Positions 1-12,992 of a stretch of DNA of 64,000 bases are shown one piece after another. Where the stretch lies: assembly GCA_037501455.1 (NCBI GenBank), contig CM074865.1:20902501-20966500 (forward strand). Reading direction: 5' to 3'. A model generated the notes under the pieces. The model was not told where the DNA came from and searched no databases. It saw only the letters and a list, made by a program, of their open reading frames with translations. This DNA comes from Lantana camara. Lineage: Eukaryota > Streptophyta > Magnoliopsida > Lamiales > Verbenaceae. The position numbers and the translations under genes were made by a program. The stretch's first letter is position 1, and each line of letters opens with the position of its first letter.

Positions 1-162
1 AATGTTATGAAGCTTAGAAGTGTCACAATTCGCCACATAAAAGAGTTATCTGAGACTTCAATACTAATCAATGAGGAAAAAAAACACAAGTAAAAGAAAA
101 TCTGCACTGAGTTGTCAGGAAATAAACCTGAGAACGGATGTGTGAAACTATATTCCGACAAT

Positions 163-960
163 GGCGACTCCAGAGTTGGTAATGAGTGGGGTCAAAAAAA
201 AAAATTTCGTTATTCTATAGGATTTTATAATTGTATGCTTAAATTAAGAATATTTTTAAAATAGCAAAATAGATATATTACTGCCTATTTTTTTTAACCA
301 TGGAGCGAAGGAGAGCTTTTATATATATTAGTAACTTCTGCACACTCGTTACGTTTGCAGATAAAAAAATATTATTACTCAAATATATTAAAATTAATTT
401 TTATATTAGTATATATTTTATAATATTTTAATATAATTATTAAATATAATAAATAAATAAATAAATAGCAAAAAATATGAGAAAAAAAATATAAAAAACT
501 ATATAAAAAAATCAAAGTGGGTGAGAGAAAAAAAATAAAAGTTAAGAAGATGTTATTGGAGTGATAAAAATAATAAATAAAGAAAAGAAAAAAATGTAAG
601 ATAATAAAACGGATGCAAAAAATAAATTAAAAAAAAATAAAAAAGTCCAAGACTCGAAGAAACCAAAACGGTTATTATCTGTCTTTCTCACTTAATATAC
701 TAGAATATATATATTAAAAAATCTCATTAAATATTGAAAAGTATTAATTTATGGATTGATCTATTTAATCTGTGCACATTAACAAAATCCATTTCTTACG
801 CTCAGGGGTCAATTATAAAATTTGGACTCTAATATGGGGTCAACAAGATAATAATTAACATATATTAACAAGAAAATCACATATTAAATATTAAAAATAT
901 GTATTGAAGCAAAATGTTAGTGGAGTCAAGTGACCCCACTTGGCTCCACTTGGAGTCGCC
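163..960. mobile_element. Possible non-autonomous TIR DNA transposon
   Basis: The ends are inverted copies: GGCGACTCCA at 163-172 and TGGAGTCGCC at 951-960. Further in, both ends carry a GTGGGGTCA-like block in opposite orientation. The interior is AT-rich with no coding potential. I could not find a convincing target duplication (ACAAT on the left, CATGT on the right), so the exact boundaries and the superfamily are open. The right end also folds on itself (AGTGGAGTCAAGTG against CACTTGGCTCCACT, about 920-950). Confidence 0.45.
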
Positions 961-1816
961 CATGTACTCGGATAAAAGCTTTTATAATCACACCAACAAT
1001 GGTTTGGTCAGGGGTGTCATTCGAGATGACAATCGAAGACGGTGCTAGGATACGCTTTGAATCTTGATAGAGTTTCAATAATGCAATGGAGTTATTGGAC
1101 TTAGGTGAGGGATAAACACTAGCTTAGGAGAGTCACTTTTCGAAAATTAATATGTAGATTGATTTGTAGGCGATCGTAAAATGAATAACAACGGATGATA
1201 TTGAAAAGTAACCAATGAGAAATGTAATATTTAATTGCAGAAACTTACTCCAAAGACCATGGGAAATTTGGATTAAATAAATCACGAAAAAGAACATGAT
1301 AACTGGGTAAATTGAAGAGGATATGTCACAAGATTCAAGATGATTACTGCGTTTAGGATGCTCCACCGATGACAAAACTAGATGACTCATAGACTATTAA
1401 CTTGAGGCTGTTTTGATTTTATTGTGTTGGATTGCTTGGTTTAGGAAAAGAAATTATTTTTGTCTATATTAATTATATATTTTTTTAAGTTTTTGTCTAA
1501 ATATTTTATAATAGAAGGAAAAAAGTATATATAGTTAACATAACATTTTATACGATTTTTTAGGTTTTTGTCTATATTTTTTATTTATTAAATATATTTG
1601 AAAGTTATAAACTATTACTTATACTTAAAAACTATAATTATTTGGCCAAATTATCATAAACTTTAAACATTTTGTTTAATAACATAGTTACAAATATTTT
1701 TATTTTTTTTTATTTGAATGTTTCTCTACTTTAAATTTCTACTTATTACATATGATTTCAACGTGACATTTCATATAAATATATTTTTATATTGGTAGTT
1801 TTTCAAAATCAAAATG
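961..1816. other. AT-rich intergenic DNA, no gene seen
   Basis: One 85-codon minus-strand frame (1133-1390) is the longest opening. It is hydrophobic and low in complexity, resembles nothing I know, and lies in AT-rich DNA, so I do not call it a gene. Confidence 0.6.
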
Positions 1817-3340
1817 TAGCACCCGTAACGATAGGCACCATATCCCCTGCACCAAGTATCCAATCCACATATGAAATAGGAATCCATACATGAACTAAAC
1901 ATGTGACGAACGGGTGACAGATAAAAGAACTTAGCTAAGCGGGGCTAACTCTTGAACCAACAATCAATTAAAGGACAATGCAACGGGTAATAAGCAGACG
2001 TAGTAATATCAAATCAAGTAGTGAGCAAAATATACCAGTATGGCCACCACGGCCTACAATCCAAGTCAACTCCAAAAGTATATCATTATACAATCCCAAA
2101 TAGATATGCACTAAAACAAGGTATGCTCAAATTAGGCTACAAAATAAAGACTCGATCGACTCTATTTCCCCTCCTAGCAAGAACTTGCAAAAACTGAAAG
2201 TAAGGAGGGGTCAGCCTGTGAAGACTGAGTGAGGGGTTTATATATATAAATCAAGTAGCATGCAACTTGTAATCCCGAGTATAGTTTTAACAATAATCCA
2301 AGTGGATAGATTTGGGAAGGGAGACCATACTCTGTATTACAAACATCAATTTATTTACATTAATATATTCGGTAATAAGTGACCCAGCGAGGGGGTGAGA
2401 TCTCTATCCAAACTCCGACTGTGTACAGTAGTTAATTTAAGTGTAAGGCGATCATGCAAGTTCATTAAGCAATCAATCAATCAATCAATCCATCCTCCTT
2501 CCACGGTTCGGTGTCGGGTTTGCAAGGCCCGAACCACCTCAGTACAGTGTGAGTCGGGGGCTCATGACTCCTACCCGCTCCTTTGATGGATATACCACCG
2601 ACTCAGGAATATCTCGCCTTTCCCGTCTCCTAGGTCGCTCGAGGATATTCCCAATGGGTACTACGTGTAGAGGTTCTTTCCAACGGCCCGATGTCGTTCC
2701 GGTCACCAATCCCATTTTCCCTTGGGCCCCAATCAGTGCAGTGCAATATCTCGCCAAAAACAATACGGTCGGTAGGTTGTTCATTTAAAAAGGGGTTTCT
2801 TTATAAAACATTTGCATTTTGGAAAACTATACATATAATATGCTTTGGCCGAAATAATCACATTGGGATAATATGGGCTTTTCAATACATAAAGAAAACC
2901 TCGCCTTGTAGGAAAGAAAGAATATGAACCAGGGAGCCTGCTCTCCAAGCCCTGGACCAACCTCTGTACAAGAAAAGAATAACTAGATGTAAGACTCGAC
3001 TCCATGAACCAAATAATTGACGAACGGCATGCTCATGAGATGATATGATATGAGATGTTGATGATATTAATTTATGAAAATGTTCATGTGCACAATTAAT
3101 GCCTTAGAGATACATAAACAAGCGATTCATTCAATACCTGAAGAGATTATGTTCATTTCGTGTTCATTCTTTTGTAAATCATATAAAAGCCAAGCGACTA
3201 CAAGTCATAACATAACAATTCAACCAATCAATAATAGTTATATATCAACGAATTTGAAAGCAAAATTTACAATTGAGTCAGTATAACGCCTATCCACTAA
3301 ATACAAACGAATCTACCAAAACAGAAAACATCAAGAAGTA
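1817..3340 (-). repeat. Decayed long-LTR fragment of the family seen at 46.3 and 62.0 kb
   Basis: The plus-strand start TGTAGCACCCG resembles the terminus TGTAGCGCCCGG at 62044, and is the inverted 3' end of the solo LTR at 46294-49905. Other shared landmarks are a GAGTGAGGGG block near 2228 (62538 in the other copy), a GTCGGGGGCTCATGACTCC block near 2555 (compare the inverse at 46015), and a CACAATTAATGCC block near 3090 matching the inverse of GGCATTAATTATGCACA at 48453. The far end is not clear; my 3' limit is where similarity fades. Several short overlapping frames at 2395-3005 are by-products of this repeat. Confidence 0.55.
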
Positions 3341-3573
3341 ATAATAGCCAATTTTTTTAATCATACATCCAAACCCTATTTTGTCTCGATATCATAATAC
3401 ACCAAGCACATGATAAATTCAACAAAATAAAATTAACACCGAGGTATCTATATTATATCTTGTTCGTATTCGTAGATCCATATCCATGCATAAGAGGTTA
3501 TGGCACTACAAATATAATACACTTATACACCTTCTTTTGAGCCATACCTAATTAACCCAGGCCAAATTTTTTC

Positions 3574-3582
3574 CGATATATA
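3574..3582 (+). promoter_or_regulatory. Candidate TATA box of the GST gene
   Basis: CGATATATAG lies about 130 bp before the GST ATG, a normal plant distance for a core promoter plus short leader. It is the best TATA-like run in 3341-3706. I see no other recognisable control element there. Confidence 0.35.
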
Positions 3583-3700
3583 GTTACTCCATCCATAGCT
3601 ATTGACACCCCGCATTACATTTCAAAGCGTGCGCACACAACCAGATACATAATACATACATATTTCCTCAAGTAAAGAAGAGGGATTGTTGCTGAATTAA

Positions 3701-5239
<1,539 letters not shown>

Positions 5240-5484
5240 TAAAATATGATGTATGGATACGACTCATTGTATATGGTATGACAGTACAGAATTTTTTTAA
5301 ATGTTTCAATTGACATTATCTAGTACATTGAAGAAGGCTGTCTTTTAGTTTCTTCTCAAAATTAATAAACCAGCTTAGAATAAGGTCTTGAAATGCTTGT
5401 ATGTAATTTCTATGAAGACGACTATCACTTGTTTTTGTTTAATGATTGGAGCCATGATTTTTCTAGATCGGGGAGAGTTTAGGT

Positions 5485-5668
5485 TGTTGAATATATTGTA
5501 TTTATGGGAAGTTTAACTGTGTTCCCGTAATTATAGTAATAGGCAGATTTGTAGTGATTTCCCTTCCGTGTTCTCTCCCTTATATATACTTTGTACACTG
5601 TTGTATTAGGATATACCGAAATTACGATGAATACAATCAAAGAATTCCCCCAATACCATGTTTCAACA
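5485..5668 (+). repeat. 5' LTR of the copia element
   Basis: The 184-bp repeat runs TGTTGAATATATTG to CATGTTTCAACA. A TATATATAC box near 5581 is the likely promoter. I find it base-for-base the same as the 3' LTR. Confidence 0.95.
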
Positions 5669-5681
5669 TGGTATCAGAGCA
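5669..5681 (+). other. Primer binding site, initiator tRNA-Met type
   Basis: TGGTATCAGAGCA follows the 5' LTR directly. It complements the 3' end of plant initiator tRNA-Met, the usual minus-strand primer of copia elements. Confidence 0.9.
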
Positions 5682-5785
5682 GTGTTGAGATCCTTAGGAC
5701 TCAGCATTAAACATCATCGTCCATACCCCTCCCAAACCTAAATCAGCCAAAACCAGAAAACAAGAAGAGGCATCAGAAATTCAGG

Positions 5786-8076
5786 ATGTCGACCAACACC
5801 AATACCAGCCAAGAATTGGCGCTACAACTTACCTAACAACAAACCATGTTCAAATCCGATAACTTGTCAATTGGAATCAAATTGAATAATGACAATTATC
5901 CGATTTGGGCTCGGCTTATGAGAATGGCAATCGGAGGAAAAGGATGCCGTTCACACATAACCGGCACCCCACCGGCCCCAGACGAATCTGACCCAAAGTA
6001 CGACCAATGGGAACAGATCGATCAACAAGTCTTTACCTGGATTATTCAGAATTTGGAGACGAGCCTAATCAACAACGTTCTCCAGTATCCAACCGCCAAG
6101 GCGCTGTGGGATGGACTCACCACCACCTACGGCAGCGGCGGAGACCCGTTGCAGCTCTTCGATCTCCACCGAAGGGCAAATACTCAGAAACAGGGAAGAG
6201 ATAGCCTCGAAGAGTTCTGGAACAAACTCCAGGCCATCTGGATGGCTATAGATCGCAAACAACCTAACCCAATGAAGTGTACGGAGGACATCAAAGCCTT
6301 CAACCAGATTACCCAGGAGCAACGCCTCTATCAATTCCTCACCGGAATTGATGAAAAATATGATTCCATCAGGATGGACATTTTGAAACAGGAACCCAAG
6401 CCCGCCGTTGAGGCGGCTTATGCCACCGTTCGCCGGGAAGCTGCGCGCCTCCAGATTCTAAAAACAGCGATTGGGGATGAAGATGAAACCGGATCCCATG
6501 GCATCGGATCTGGGCTAATCGCCCGACGAGAAAGGGGCGGAAGGAGTGGGTCACGCTCAGGTGGCGCCGGCCGTGGAGAGAGCGCCGGACGCCGGTCATC
6601 CTTGCGTGAAGAGAAGGGGACGCAGGTGTGTGAAGTCTGTGGAAAACCCCGACATACCAAAGAGCATTGCTTTGAAGTAATAGGTTACCCGGACTGGTGG
6701 GAGGGACACCGGAAGACCGCCACCACCGGAGATGGGATGAGAGGAGGCAACCGACGGGTTAATCTCGAATTTAACGACGGGAAAGGAGGCGAAGGGGGAT
6801 CCGGAGGTGATGCCGCTGCAGGTGTTGCCCGGGGGAACGCCGGTACAGCGGCGGTGGTAATCGGCCGCCCTAGCGCCGCCTCCATCTCCGGTGATAATGG
6901 CGAGCTCAGCGGCGGAGCAAAGGGGGAGACGACAGACTGGGGCGCAGCAGGTATTGGGTTTGGGAGTTATGCCCCAAACCCTAAATTCTCCCTTTATACT
7001 ATGTCAAAATTTGCAAAATGGTCCCCCAATTCTGAAATTCTGCAGAAAGCCCCCCAACCTTCTAAGAAATATGGTTTTCTCACCCAGTCCATCTCTAATA
7101 AAGTTTCTAAGTGGATTCTTGATTGTGGAGCTACAGATTCTATGACATTTGATTTATCAGATTTAATTGATCCGGTGAAACCTATGACAACTTCTATTGA
7201 AACTGCAAATGGGAATATGGCTATTGTGGAAAAAGAGGGTTCAATATTTCTGACACCAAAACTGAAACTACGAAATTGCCTCTATGTGCCATCTTTGTCC
7301 TATAAACTGCTATCACTGAGTCATATTACAAAGGAATTGAACTGTGTGGTTCTTATTTACCCTCGTTTTTGTCTGATACAGGACATTCATACGAAGGAGA
7401 TCATTGGGCGTGGTACTGAGCAGGGAGGTTTATACTATGTTGATGAAGTGCAGAGTCCGTCAAAAGCTCTTTTATCAGTGGGAAAAGCAACAACTCAAAT
7501 CTGGTTATGGCACAGACGTCTTGGTCATCCCTCTGTTGGGTATTTGAGAATGTTGTTCCCTTCTTTATTTCAGAATAAACAAGACTTGAGTTTTTCTTGT
7601 GAAAGTTGTTTTACATCAAAAAGCCATAGAACTTCCTTTAAACCAAGTAATACACGAGTTGAGACTGTGTTTTCTTTGATTCATTCGGATGTTTGGGGAC
7701 CAGCCCCGGTTACAACTCGTAATCAGTTTCGGTACTTTGTGTTATTTGTTGATGATTGCTCACGCATGACCTGGGTTTATTTTTTCCGACATAAATCGGA
7801 AGTTTTTGGTGTCTTTGTGGCTTTCTATAAAATGATTCAAACTCAATTCAACAAGAAAATTCAAGTGCTCCGATCAGACAATGGTAGAGAATTTGTTAAC
7901 CAAGAAATGCACACCTTTTTCCAAGAACAGGGCCTTATCCACCAAACCAGCTGTCCCAACACCCCCCAGCAAAATGGTGTCTCCGAAAGAAAAAACCGCA
8001 CCATCCTCGAGATGACTAGGGCTCTCTTAACCGAGTCACACGTCCCTAGTCATTTTTGGCCAGAAGCTGTTGCCAC
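5786..8076 (+). pseudogene. Copia gag-protease-integrase, upstream part of the polyprotein
   Basis: The likely original start is ATG 5786, but codon 17 is TAA (5834-5836). The open frame restarts at ATG 5846, which is in the same frame. Gag (DNYPIWARLMRMA, then VQ/LWDGL-type helices) runs to about residue 210 of the 5846 frame. A CCHC knuckle CEVCGKPRHTKEHC follows at about 262-275. The aspartic protease site near 7121 reads DCGAT where copia proteases have D-S/T-G. The integrase zinc-binding region (WHRRLGH, CESC) and the catalytic core with HSDVWGP, RSDNGREF and NGVSERK give the D,D,E triad. The frame is cut in VAT at 8076 by the hAT insertion; the open frame beyond it to 8245 is transposon sequence. 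Confidence 0.9.
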
Positions 8077-9264
8077 TAGGGATGGCAATGAGCCGAGCCA
8101 GCTCGCGAACCCAACGAGCTGGCTCGAGAGAAGCTCGGGCTCGGGTTCGAGAATGGCGAGCCAAGCCGAGCCCTGGCTCGGCTCGTGGTTGGTACGAGCC
8201 AAGCCCGAGCCTAGTTCTCTCTGTTCGTTGCTCGCGAGCCATTAATTTTTTAAAAAAAAATTATATATATATATATATTATATATCCTTTAAAAATTATA
8301 TATATATATGTGTATATATATATATATTATATATGTATATATATATATATTTATTATACATATTATGTATGTATATATTATAGATCTGGTTATTTGTTTA
8401 GAGATTAGTCAAAAAACCTACCTTTTAGTTCTCTCAGCCGCACCGCCGCAACATACCCTCTCCAATCTCCCCATTGCCACTCCACCACTGAAAGAAGCCG
8501 TCGCCGTCGCCACCGCTGAAAGTCACCAGGTCCACCACGCCTCCTCCGCCACTGAAAGCCACCAGGCCTACCACGCCTCCTTCGCCGCCGTTGTTCAGCC
8601 ACACAGCCCATCCCTCGCGTTGTTTCTTCTCTGACCTCGACACGCCTCCGTGCGCCGCGCGCCACCACCTCCGAGAGCCAACACCCGCTTCTCCGATTTC
8701 TTCTCAATTTTTTTTTTAACTTTTCTCAGATCTGAGTTTTTTATTTCATTTCTTGAGATAATGAGATTTTATTATTTTGTAAAAGTGTGATCTATCTCTC
8801 TCTGAATTCTGGATTTGGTTTGAGGATGAAAAGAATAATCTTGAATTCAAAATTTAGTAATTTTTGTATTTTATTGTGCTTTTGCTTGTTTGGTGCTTAT
8901 GGTGGAAAATGGAAATTAACAGATTATGTCTTCTCTCTTCTGCCTAATTCTTGTTTATTTCTTATCTATTTCGTTAGGAGTCTATAAAATTTGCAGTTCA
9001 AATGGTTCTCTATGTTTGATATTACCTGGAATGGTCCTGGGACCAGAAAGAATGGCTCTAGAATGGGATTGAGGAATGGTTCTGCAATGCAGGCACTTGG
9101 GTTCGCGAGCCGAGCCGAGCCAGCTCGAGCCAAGCCCGAGCCAGAAAACTGTGGCTCGCTGGCTCGCGAACCAGGTTCGAAACCCCCATATTTAGCACGA
9201 GCCCCGAGCCCGAACCTCAAAAAAACACCAGGGCTCGGCTCGGCTCGGCTCGTTGCCATCCCTA
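8077..9264. mobile_element. hAT-type non-autonomous transposon nested in the copia integrase
   Basis: Terminal inverted repeats TAGGGATGGCAA and TTGCCATCCCTA bound the 1,188-bp element. The 8-bp target duplication GTTGCCAC is exact (8069-8076 and 9265-9272), the hallmark of hAT elements. Both subterminal regions are crowded with GAGCC/GGCTC pentamers, likely transposase binding sites. No transposase is coded. The middle holds AT microsatellites (8262-8385) and a GC-rich block (8440-8700). Confidence 0.9.
8440..8990. other. GC-rich, gene-like passenger segment inside the hAT element
   Basis: This block differs in composition from both the AT-rich centre and the GAGCC-rich ends. It starts with CCGCCGCC-rich sequence that includes a near-duplicate of about 48 bp (GAAAGTCACCAGGTCCACCA, then GAAAGCCACCAGGCCTACCA), followed by T-rich DNA. 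The pattern resembles a captured first exon and intron. No protein is recognisable in any frame, and no source gene can be named. Confidence 0.35.
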
Positions 9265-9272
9265 GTTGCCAC

Positions 9273-11524
9273 TGCCACCTACCTAACCAACAGATTACCC
9301 ACCAAGATCCTCAATCACAGAACCCCACTCTCTGTCCTCGAGAGCCAAACTACCATACCACCACACCTCACCCTGCCTCCCCGGATTTTTGGATGTTCTG
9401 TGTTTGCTCATGTCCCCAAGACAGATAGGGGTAAATTGGATCCATGTGCCGTGAAGTGTGTTTTCGTGGGGTATGCTCCTCATCAAAAGGGGTACCGTTG
9501 CTATAACCCTGTAACTAAGAGAGTTCATGTCACTATGGATTGTGATTTCGTGGAGACTGAATATTTCTTCCTTACCCAGTCACGGGTTCAGGGGAAGACT
9601 CAGAGTGAACCCTTGTCCTGGCTATACTATTCTGAGTCAGACTCCAACGATACTTCTGAAGGAAACACAGAAGACCTCAGTACCACCACGGCCTTCACGC
9701 TCAATGATCCTCCTCCGGATGATGTCCAAACCGAGGTAACCGAACTCTCTAACTCCTCTCTCCCTGATGTTCATAATCTTGATATCCCAAATGCCGTTGA
9801 TACTATTTCTGAGGATGTGACAGATAGTCCCAAGTATCACCTGCCACAACGAAGTAACAGGGGAGTACCGCCACACAGATACTCCCCAGAACATGTGCCT
9901 CGGTCTACGAAGTACCCTGCCGGGAACCTAGTCAGGGGGAGTATGTCCGCAACAGCTAAAGCATTCATTGGAAACCTGTGTAGAGAAGTTATCCCGAACA
10001 CTGTACAAGAAGCCAAACTCAATAAGAAATGGGAGGAGGCTATGGAAGCAGAAATGAGTGCACTAGTGAAAAATGGAACTTGGGAGAAGTGCCAAATACC
10101 CAAGGGGAAGAAGCCGGTCGGGTGTAGATGGGTATTCACTATAAAGCATAAAGCAGATGGGTCTGTTGAGAGGTACAAAGTTCGGTTAGTAGCGAAGGGG
10201 TACACTCAAACCTATGGGATCGACTACTCTGAGACTTTCTCTCCCGTGGCGAAGCTTGATACTGTTCGCGTACTTCTCTCAGTTGCAGCCAATAAGGAAT
10301 GGCCTCTTCATCAGTTCGATGTAAAGAATGCCTTCCTACATGGTGACTTGTCGGAAGAAGTCTATATGGAACCTCCCCCAGGGTTTGCAAAGGAATTCGG
10401 GGAAGGAGAGGTCTGCAAACTCCGAAAGGCTCTTTACGGGCTGAAACAGTCACCTCGGGCGTGGTTTGGGAGGTTCACACTGGCAATGCAGCGATATGGG
10501 TATACTCAAAGCAATTCCGACCATACTTTGTTCTTGAAGCAACAGGGGGGATCTGATCACGTGCCTGATTATATATGTAGATGACATGATCATAACAGGA
10601 AGTGATGTGGAGGAAATAAACCAACTCAGAAGGAATCTCTTCAGGGAGTTTGAAATGAAGGACTTGGGGGGATTGAAGTACTTCCTAGGAATTGAAGTTT
10701 TACGGTCAAAGAAAGGAATATTTATCTCACAAAGAAAGTATGTGTTGGATCTGCTAACTGAAACTGGGATGCTTGACTGTAAGCCAATTGAGACTCCAAT
10801 ACAAGTGAACCACAGGTTGAAAATAGAAGAAAGTGGGGAACCAACTGATAAAGAACGGTACCAACGACTGGTTGGTAAACTTATCTACCTGTCTCATACG
10901 AGACCCGATATTGCTTATGCCGTGGGGGTTGTGAGCCAGTTTATGCACCAACCCCAGAGAGAACACATGGAAGCAGTAGTACGTATACTCCGATATCTAA
11001 AAGGAACCAGTGGGCTGGGAATTATGTTTGGCAGACACGGTCATCTTGACATTGAAGCTTATACCGATGCTGATTGGGCTGGGAACCCAAATGACAGGAA
11101 GTCCACTTCCGGGTATCTTACTCTTGTTGGGGGGAATGTGGTAACCTGGCGGAGCAAGAAACAGAAGGTCGTGGCTTTGTCTAGCGCTGAAGCTGAGTTC
11201 AGAGGCATAGCGAAAGGAGTTGCAGAGGTAATTTGGCTGAGGAAACTGATGGCAGAAATTGGCTTGTCCCCCTCAGGACCAAGTCCCTTGAAATGTGATA
11301 ACAGAGCTGCGATTAGCATATCCGAAAACCCCGTTCAGCATGACAGAACGAAACATGTGGAGGTGTATCGACACTTTATCAAGGAAAAGCTGGAAAATGG
11401 AACTATCACAATTCCATTTGTGAGATCAGAAGATCAACTTGCAGATATACTAACTAAAGCTGTCAACGGGCAAATATTCGGAACGGTTCTGAGCAAGTTA
11501 AGGATCGGCGACTCTATCACTTAA
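9273..11524 (+). pseudogene. Copia integrase end, reverse transcriptase and RNase H, with a frameshift
   Basis: After the transposon the polyprotein resumes with ATYLTNRLPTK and the integrase C-terminal motif KCVFVGYAPHQKGYRCY. The RT begins with WEKCQIPKGKKPVGCRWVF and contains QFDVKNAFLHGDL and LYGLKQSPRAW. At 10546-10551 a run of six G shifts the frame, so the first frame ends at 10584. The active-site motif YVDDM is read in the second frame (from about 10553 onward). RNase H follows, with the TDADWAG motif, the ALSSAEAEF motif and the KHVEV end. The stop is at 11522-11524, just before the polypurine tract. A five-G run would keep one frame, so this is a one-base insertion or a sequencing error. 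Confidence 0.9.
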
Positions 11525-11525
11525 C

Positions 11526-11536
11526 TTGAGGGGGAG
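11526..11536 (+). other. Polypurine tract of the copia element
   Basis: TTGAGGGGGAG abuts the 3' LTR and is the normal plus-strand primer site of copia elements. Confidence 0.85.
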
Positions 11537-11720
11537 TGTTGAATATATTGTATTTATGGGAAGTTTAACTGTGTTCCCGTAATTATAGTAATAGGCAGAT
11601 TTGTAGTGATTTCCCTTCCGTGTTCTCTCCCTTATATATACTTTGTACACTGTTGTATTAGGATATACCGAAATTACGATGAATACAATCAAAGAATTCC
11701 CCCAATACCATGTTTCAACA
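11537..11720 (+). repeat. 3' LTR of the copia element
   Basis: This is the same 184-bp repeat as 5485-5668, followed by the TAGGT target copy. The 175 bp from here to the next element are AT-rich without a gene. Confidence 0.95.
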
Positions 11721-11900
11721 TAGGTAATAATTAATTATTAAATAGTGAATTTGGAAAAGCATTAGAATTTAAGTTATTAATTTTTGATGGCGTCAAAATA
11801 TTGAGGAGTGAAAAAGAAATATGGGGCAAGAATTAATAAATTAATTTTTTGAATAATAAATAGAGCGGGGCGTATTAATCTTATAGTCATTTATTAACTA

Positions 11901-12478
11901 TGTTTACAAAAATTTTCGTTGATCCATAATAAATGGTTACAAAACAAAAACACTGGGAAAACAAAGATAATATTGACTTCATTAAAAAAGAAGTACAATC
12001 TCTGAGATTACTCTGATTCTCTAGAGTGGATTTATCAAAGGGTTTGATGCTTACTCCTGGATTAAGTATAGTTTTGTTGAATTGAAGGTAGAATGACAAG
12101 GCTCGAACTTGTGAGCTTTAATTCCTTCGATTCCTTAAGTACTTGATGCTTGTCTGCTTTAATTCCTTTCGTTGGTCTTGGAGACTTGTCCTTATGTTTT
12201 GTCGTTGATTTGATTTTTTCGAACCCTGATTTGTGAGTCCGGGTGCCTTATTTATAGGCGATGTTGGGCCGCTCGTTTCATGGGCCTCGACTTTGTGGGC
12301 TTAGGTTTGAGAGTCATTCATTTAATCCAAAAGAATAATAAATTTATAATCATTACTTTGAATCAAACTATAATGAAGTCCAAATTTTGTATGGACTTGT
12401 AATTGAGAATAATTAACTAATAGCCAATTATATTTGGACTATTAATTAATAATAATCTTCGATTTTTCTGTACCAACA
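11901..12478 (-). repeat. 3' LTR of the gypsy element
   Basis: The 578-bp LTR carries an inverted TATA region (CTTATTTATAGGCGATG near 12248-12264 on the plus strand). From 12024 to the right it matches 26372-26834 closely. The first 123 bp (11901-12023) have no counterpart in the other LTR. Confidence 0.8.
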
Positions 12479-12494
12479 AATGCCCCCACTTAAG
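12479..12494 (-). other. Polypurine tract of the gypsy element
   Basis: On the minus strand this reads CTTAAGTGGGGGCATT directly before the LTR start TGTTGGTAC. This fixes the element's orientation. Confidence 0.75.
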
Positions 12495-12542
12495 GTTCGA
12501 AATGAGCGTCGAACATTCACGAGGCCGGGCTTGAAGTACTTG

Positions 12543-12545
<3 letters not shown>

Positions 12546-12592
<47 letters not shown>
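12546..12592. repeat. (AT)n microsatellite
   Basis: About 23 uninterrupted AT dinucleotides lie between the gypsy polypurine tract and the viral insertion. AT dinucleotide repeats are a reported neighbour of integrated caulimovirid DNA in plants. Confidence 0.95.
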
Positions 12593-12594
<2 letters not shown>

Positions 12595-12809
12595 CCATTG
12601 TTCATTGACAGGCTGACGGGGAGACTTTTTAATTCTAGTGTATTTTACAAACCCATTTGTAAAACTAGGGTACTTTTTTAATATAGTGTAAAATTGGTAT
12701 AAGAAGCTTACCTGAAAAGCGTCTTCAAAAAATCATGACACTGTTGATATTTTCTTACAAATCAATGCAATAACTTTTGAAAATTATATTTTCAACCACA
12801 ATACTTTTC

Positions 12810-12992
12810 ATGAAAAAATACACTGAATATTTAACAGATCTATACAAAGAATATAATAATCATAAAAACTTATACTTAGTAGCTAAAAATAATGGACATT
12901 GGTATATCACGAAATATCATGAATATTGGGCAGAATATTATAAAGAACAAATACAAAAAACTATTTCAATACTAAAACGATTTGAAAAATAA
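12810..12992 (+). CDS. Viral small ORF A', left end
   Basis: This 60-residue Lys/Tyr-rich helical protein starts at the first ATG (12810). Its stop TAA abuts the next ORF's ATG. Its second half (YITKYHEYWAEYYKEQI) is weakly like the end of the 122-residue ORF at 20931-21299, which also stands first in a pair. It may be a truncated relative. Its function is unknown. Confidence 0.45.
   Translation: MKKYTEYLTDLYKEYNNHKNLYLVAKNNGHWYITKYHEYWAEYYKEQIQKTISILKRFEK

Larger units (their letters stand above)
5485..11720 (+). mobile_element. Ty1/copia LTR retrotransposon, interrupted
   Basis: The element has 184-bp LTRs at both ends, TGTT...AACA termini and an exact 5-bp target duplication TAGGT (5480-5484 and 11721-11725). 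The order gag, protease, integrase, RT, RNase H is that of Ty1/copia. A hAT element was inserted later in the integrase region. Without it the element is about 5.04 kb. I see no difference between the two LTRs, which points to a recent insertion. It landed 240 bp downstream of the GST stop codon. Confidence 0.95.

Noticed and set aside
2395..3005. Cluster of five small frames on both strands
   Set aside because: They overlap each other inside a decayed LTR and are not conserved as protein in the other copies of the family.
5669..5681. tRNA gene at TGGTATCAGAGC sites (also 13347 and 43748)
   Set aside because: Only 12-13 bases match the complement of the initiator tRNA 3' end. They are primer binding sites.
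8308..8408. Plus-strand frames over the TA-rich centre of the hAT element
   Set aside because: They translate microsatellite DNA (Tyr/Ile repeats).
10546..10586. Programmed frameshift in the copia polyprotein
   Set aside because: The shift lies inside the RT just before YVDD, in a six-G run. Programmed shifts in copia lie between gag and pol, so a mutation or sequence error is more likely.
12417..12605. Minus-strand frame with Tyr-Ile repeats
   Set aside because: It is the (AT)n microsatellite read as protein.
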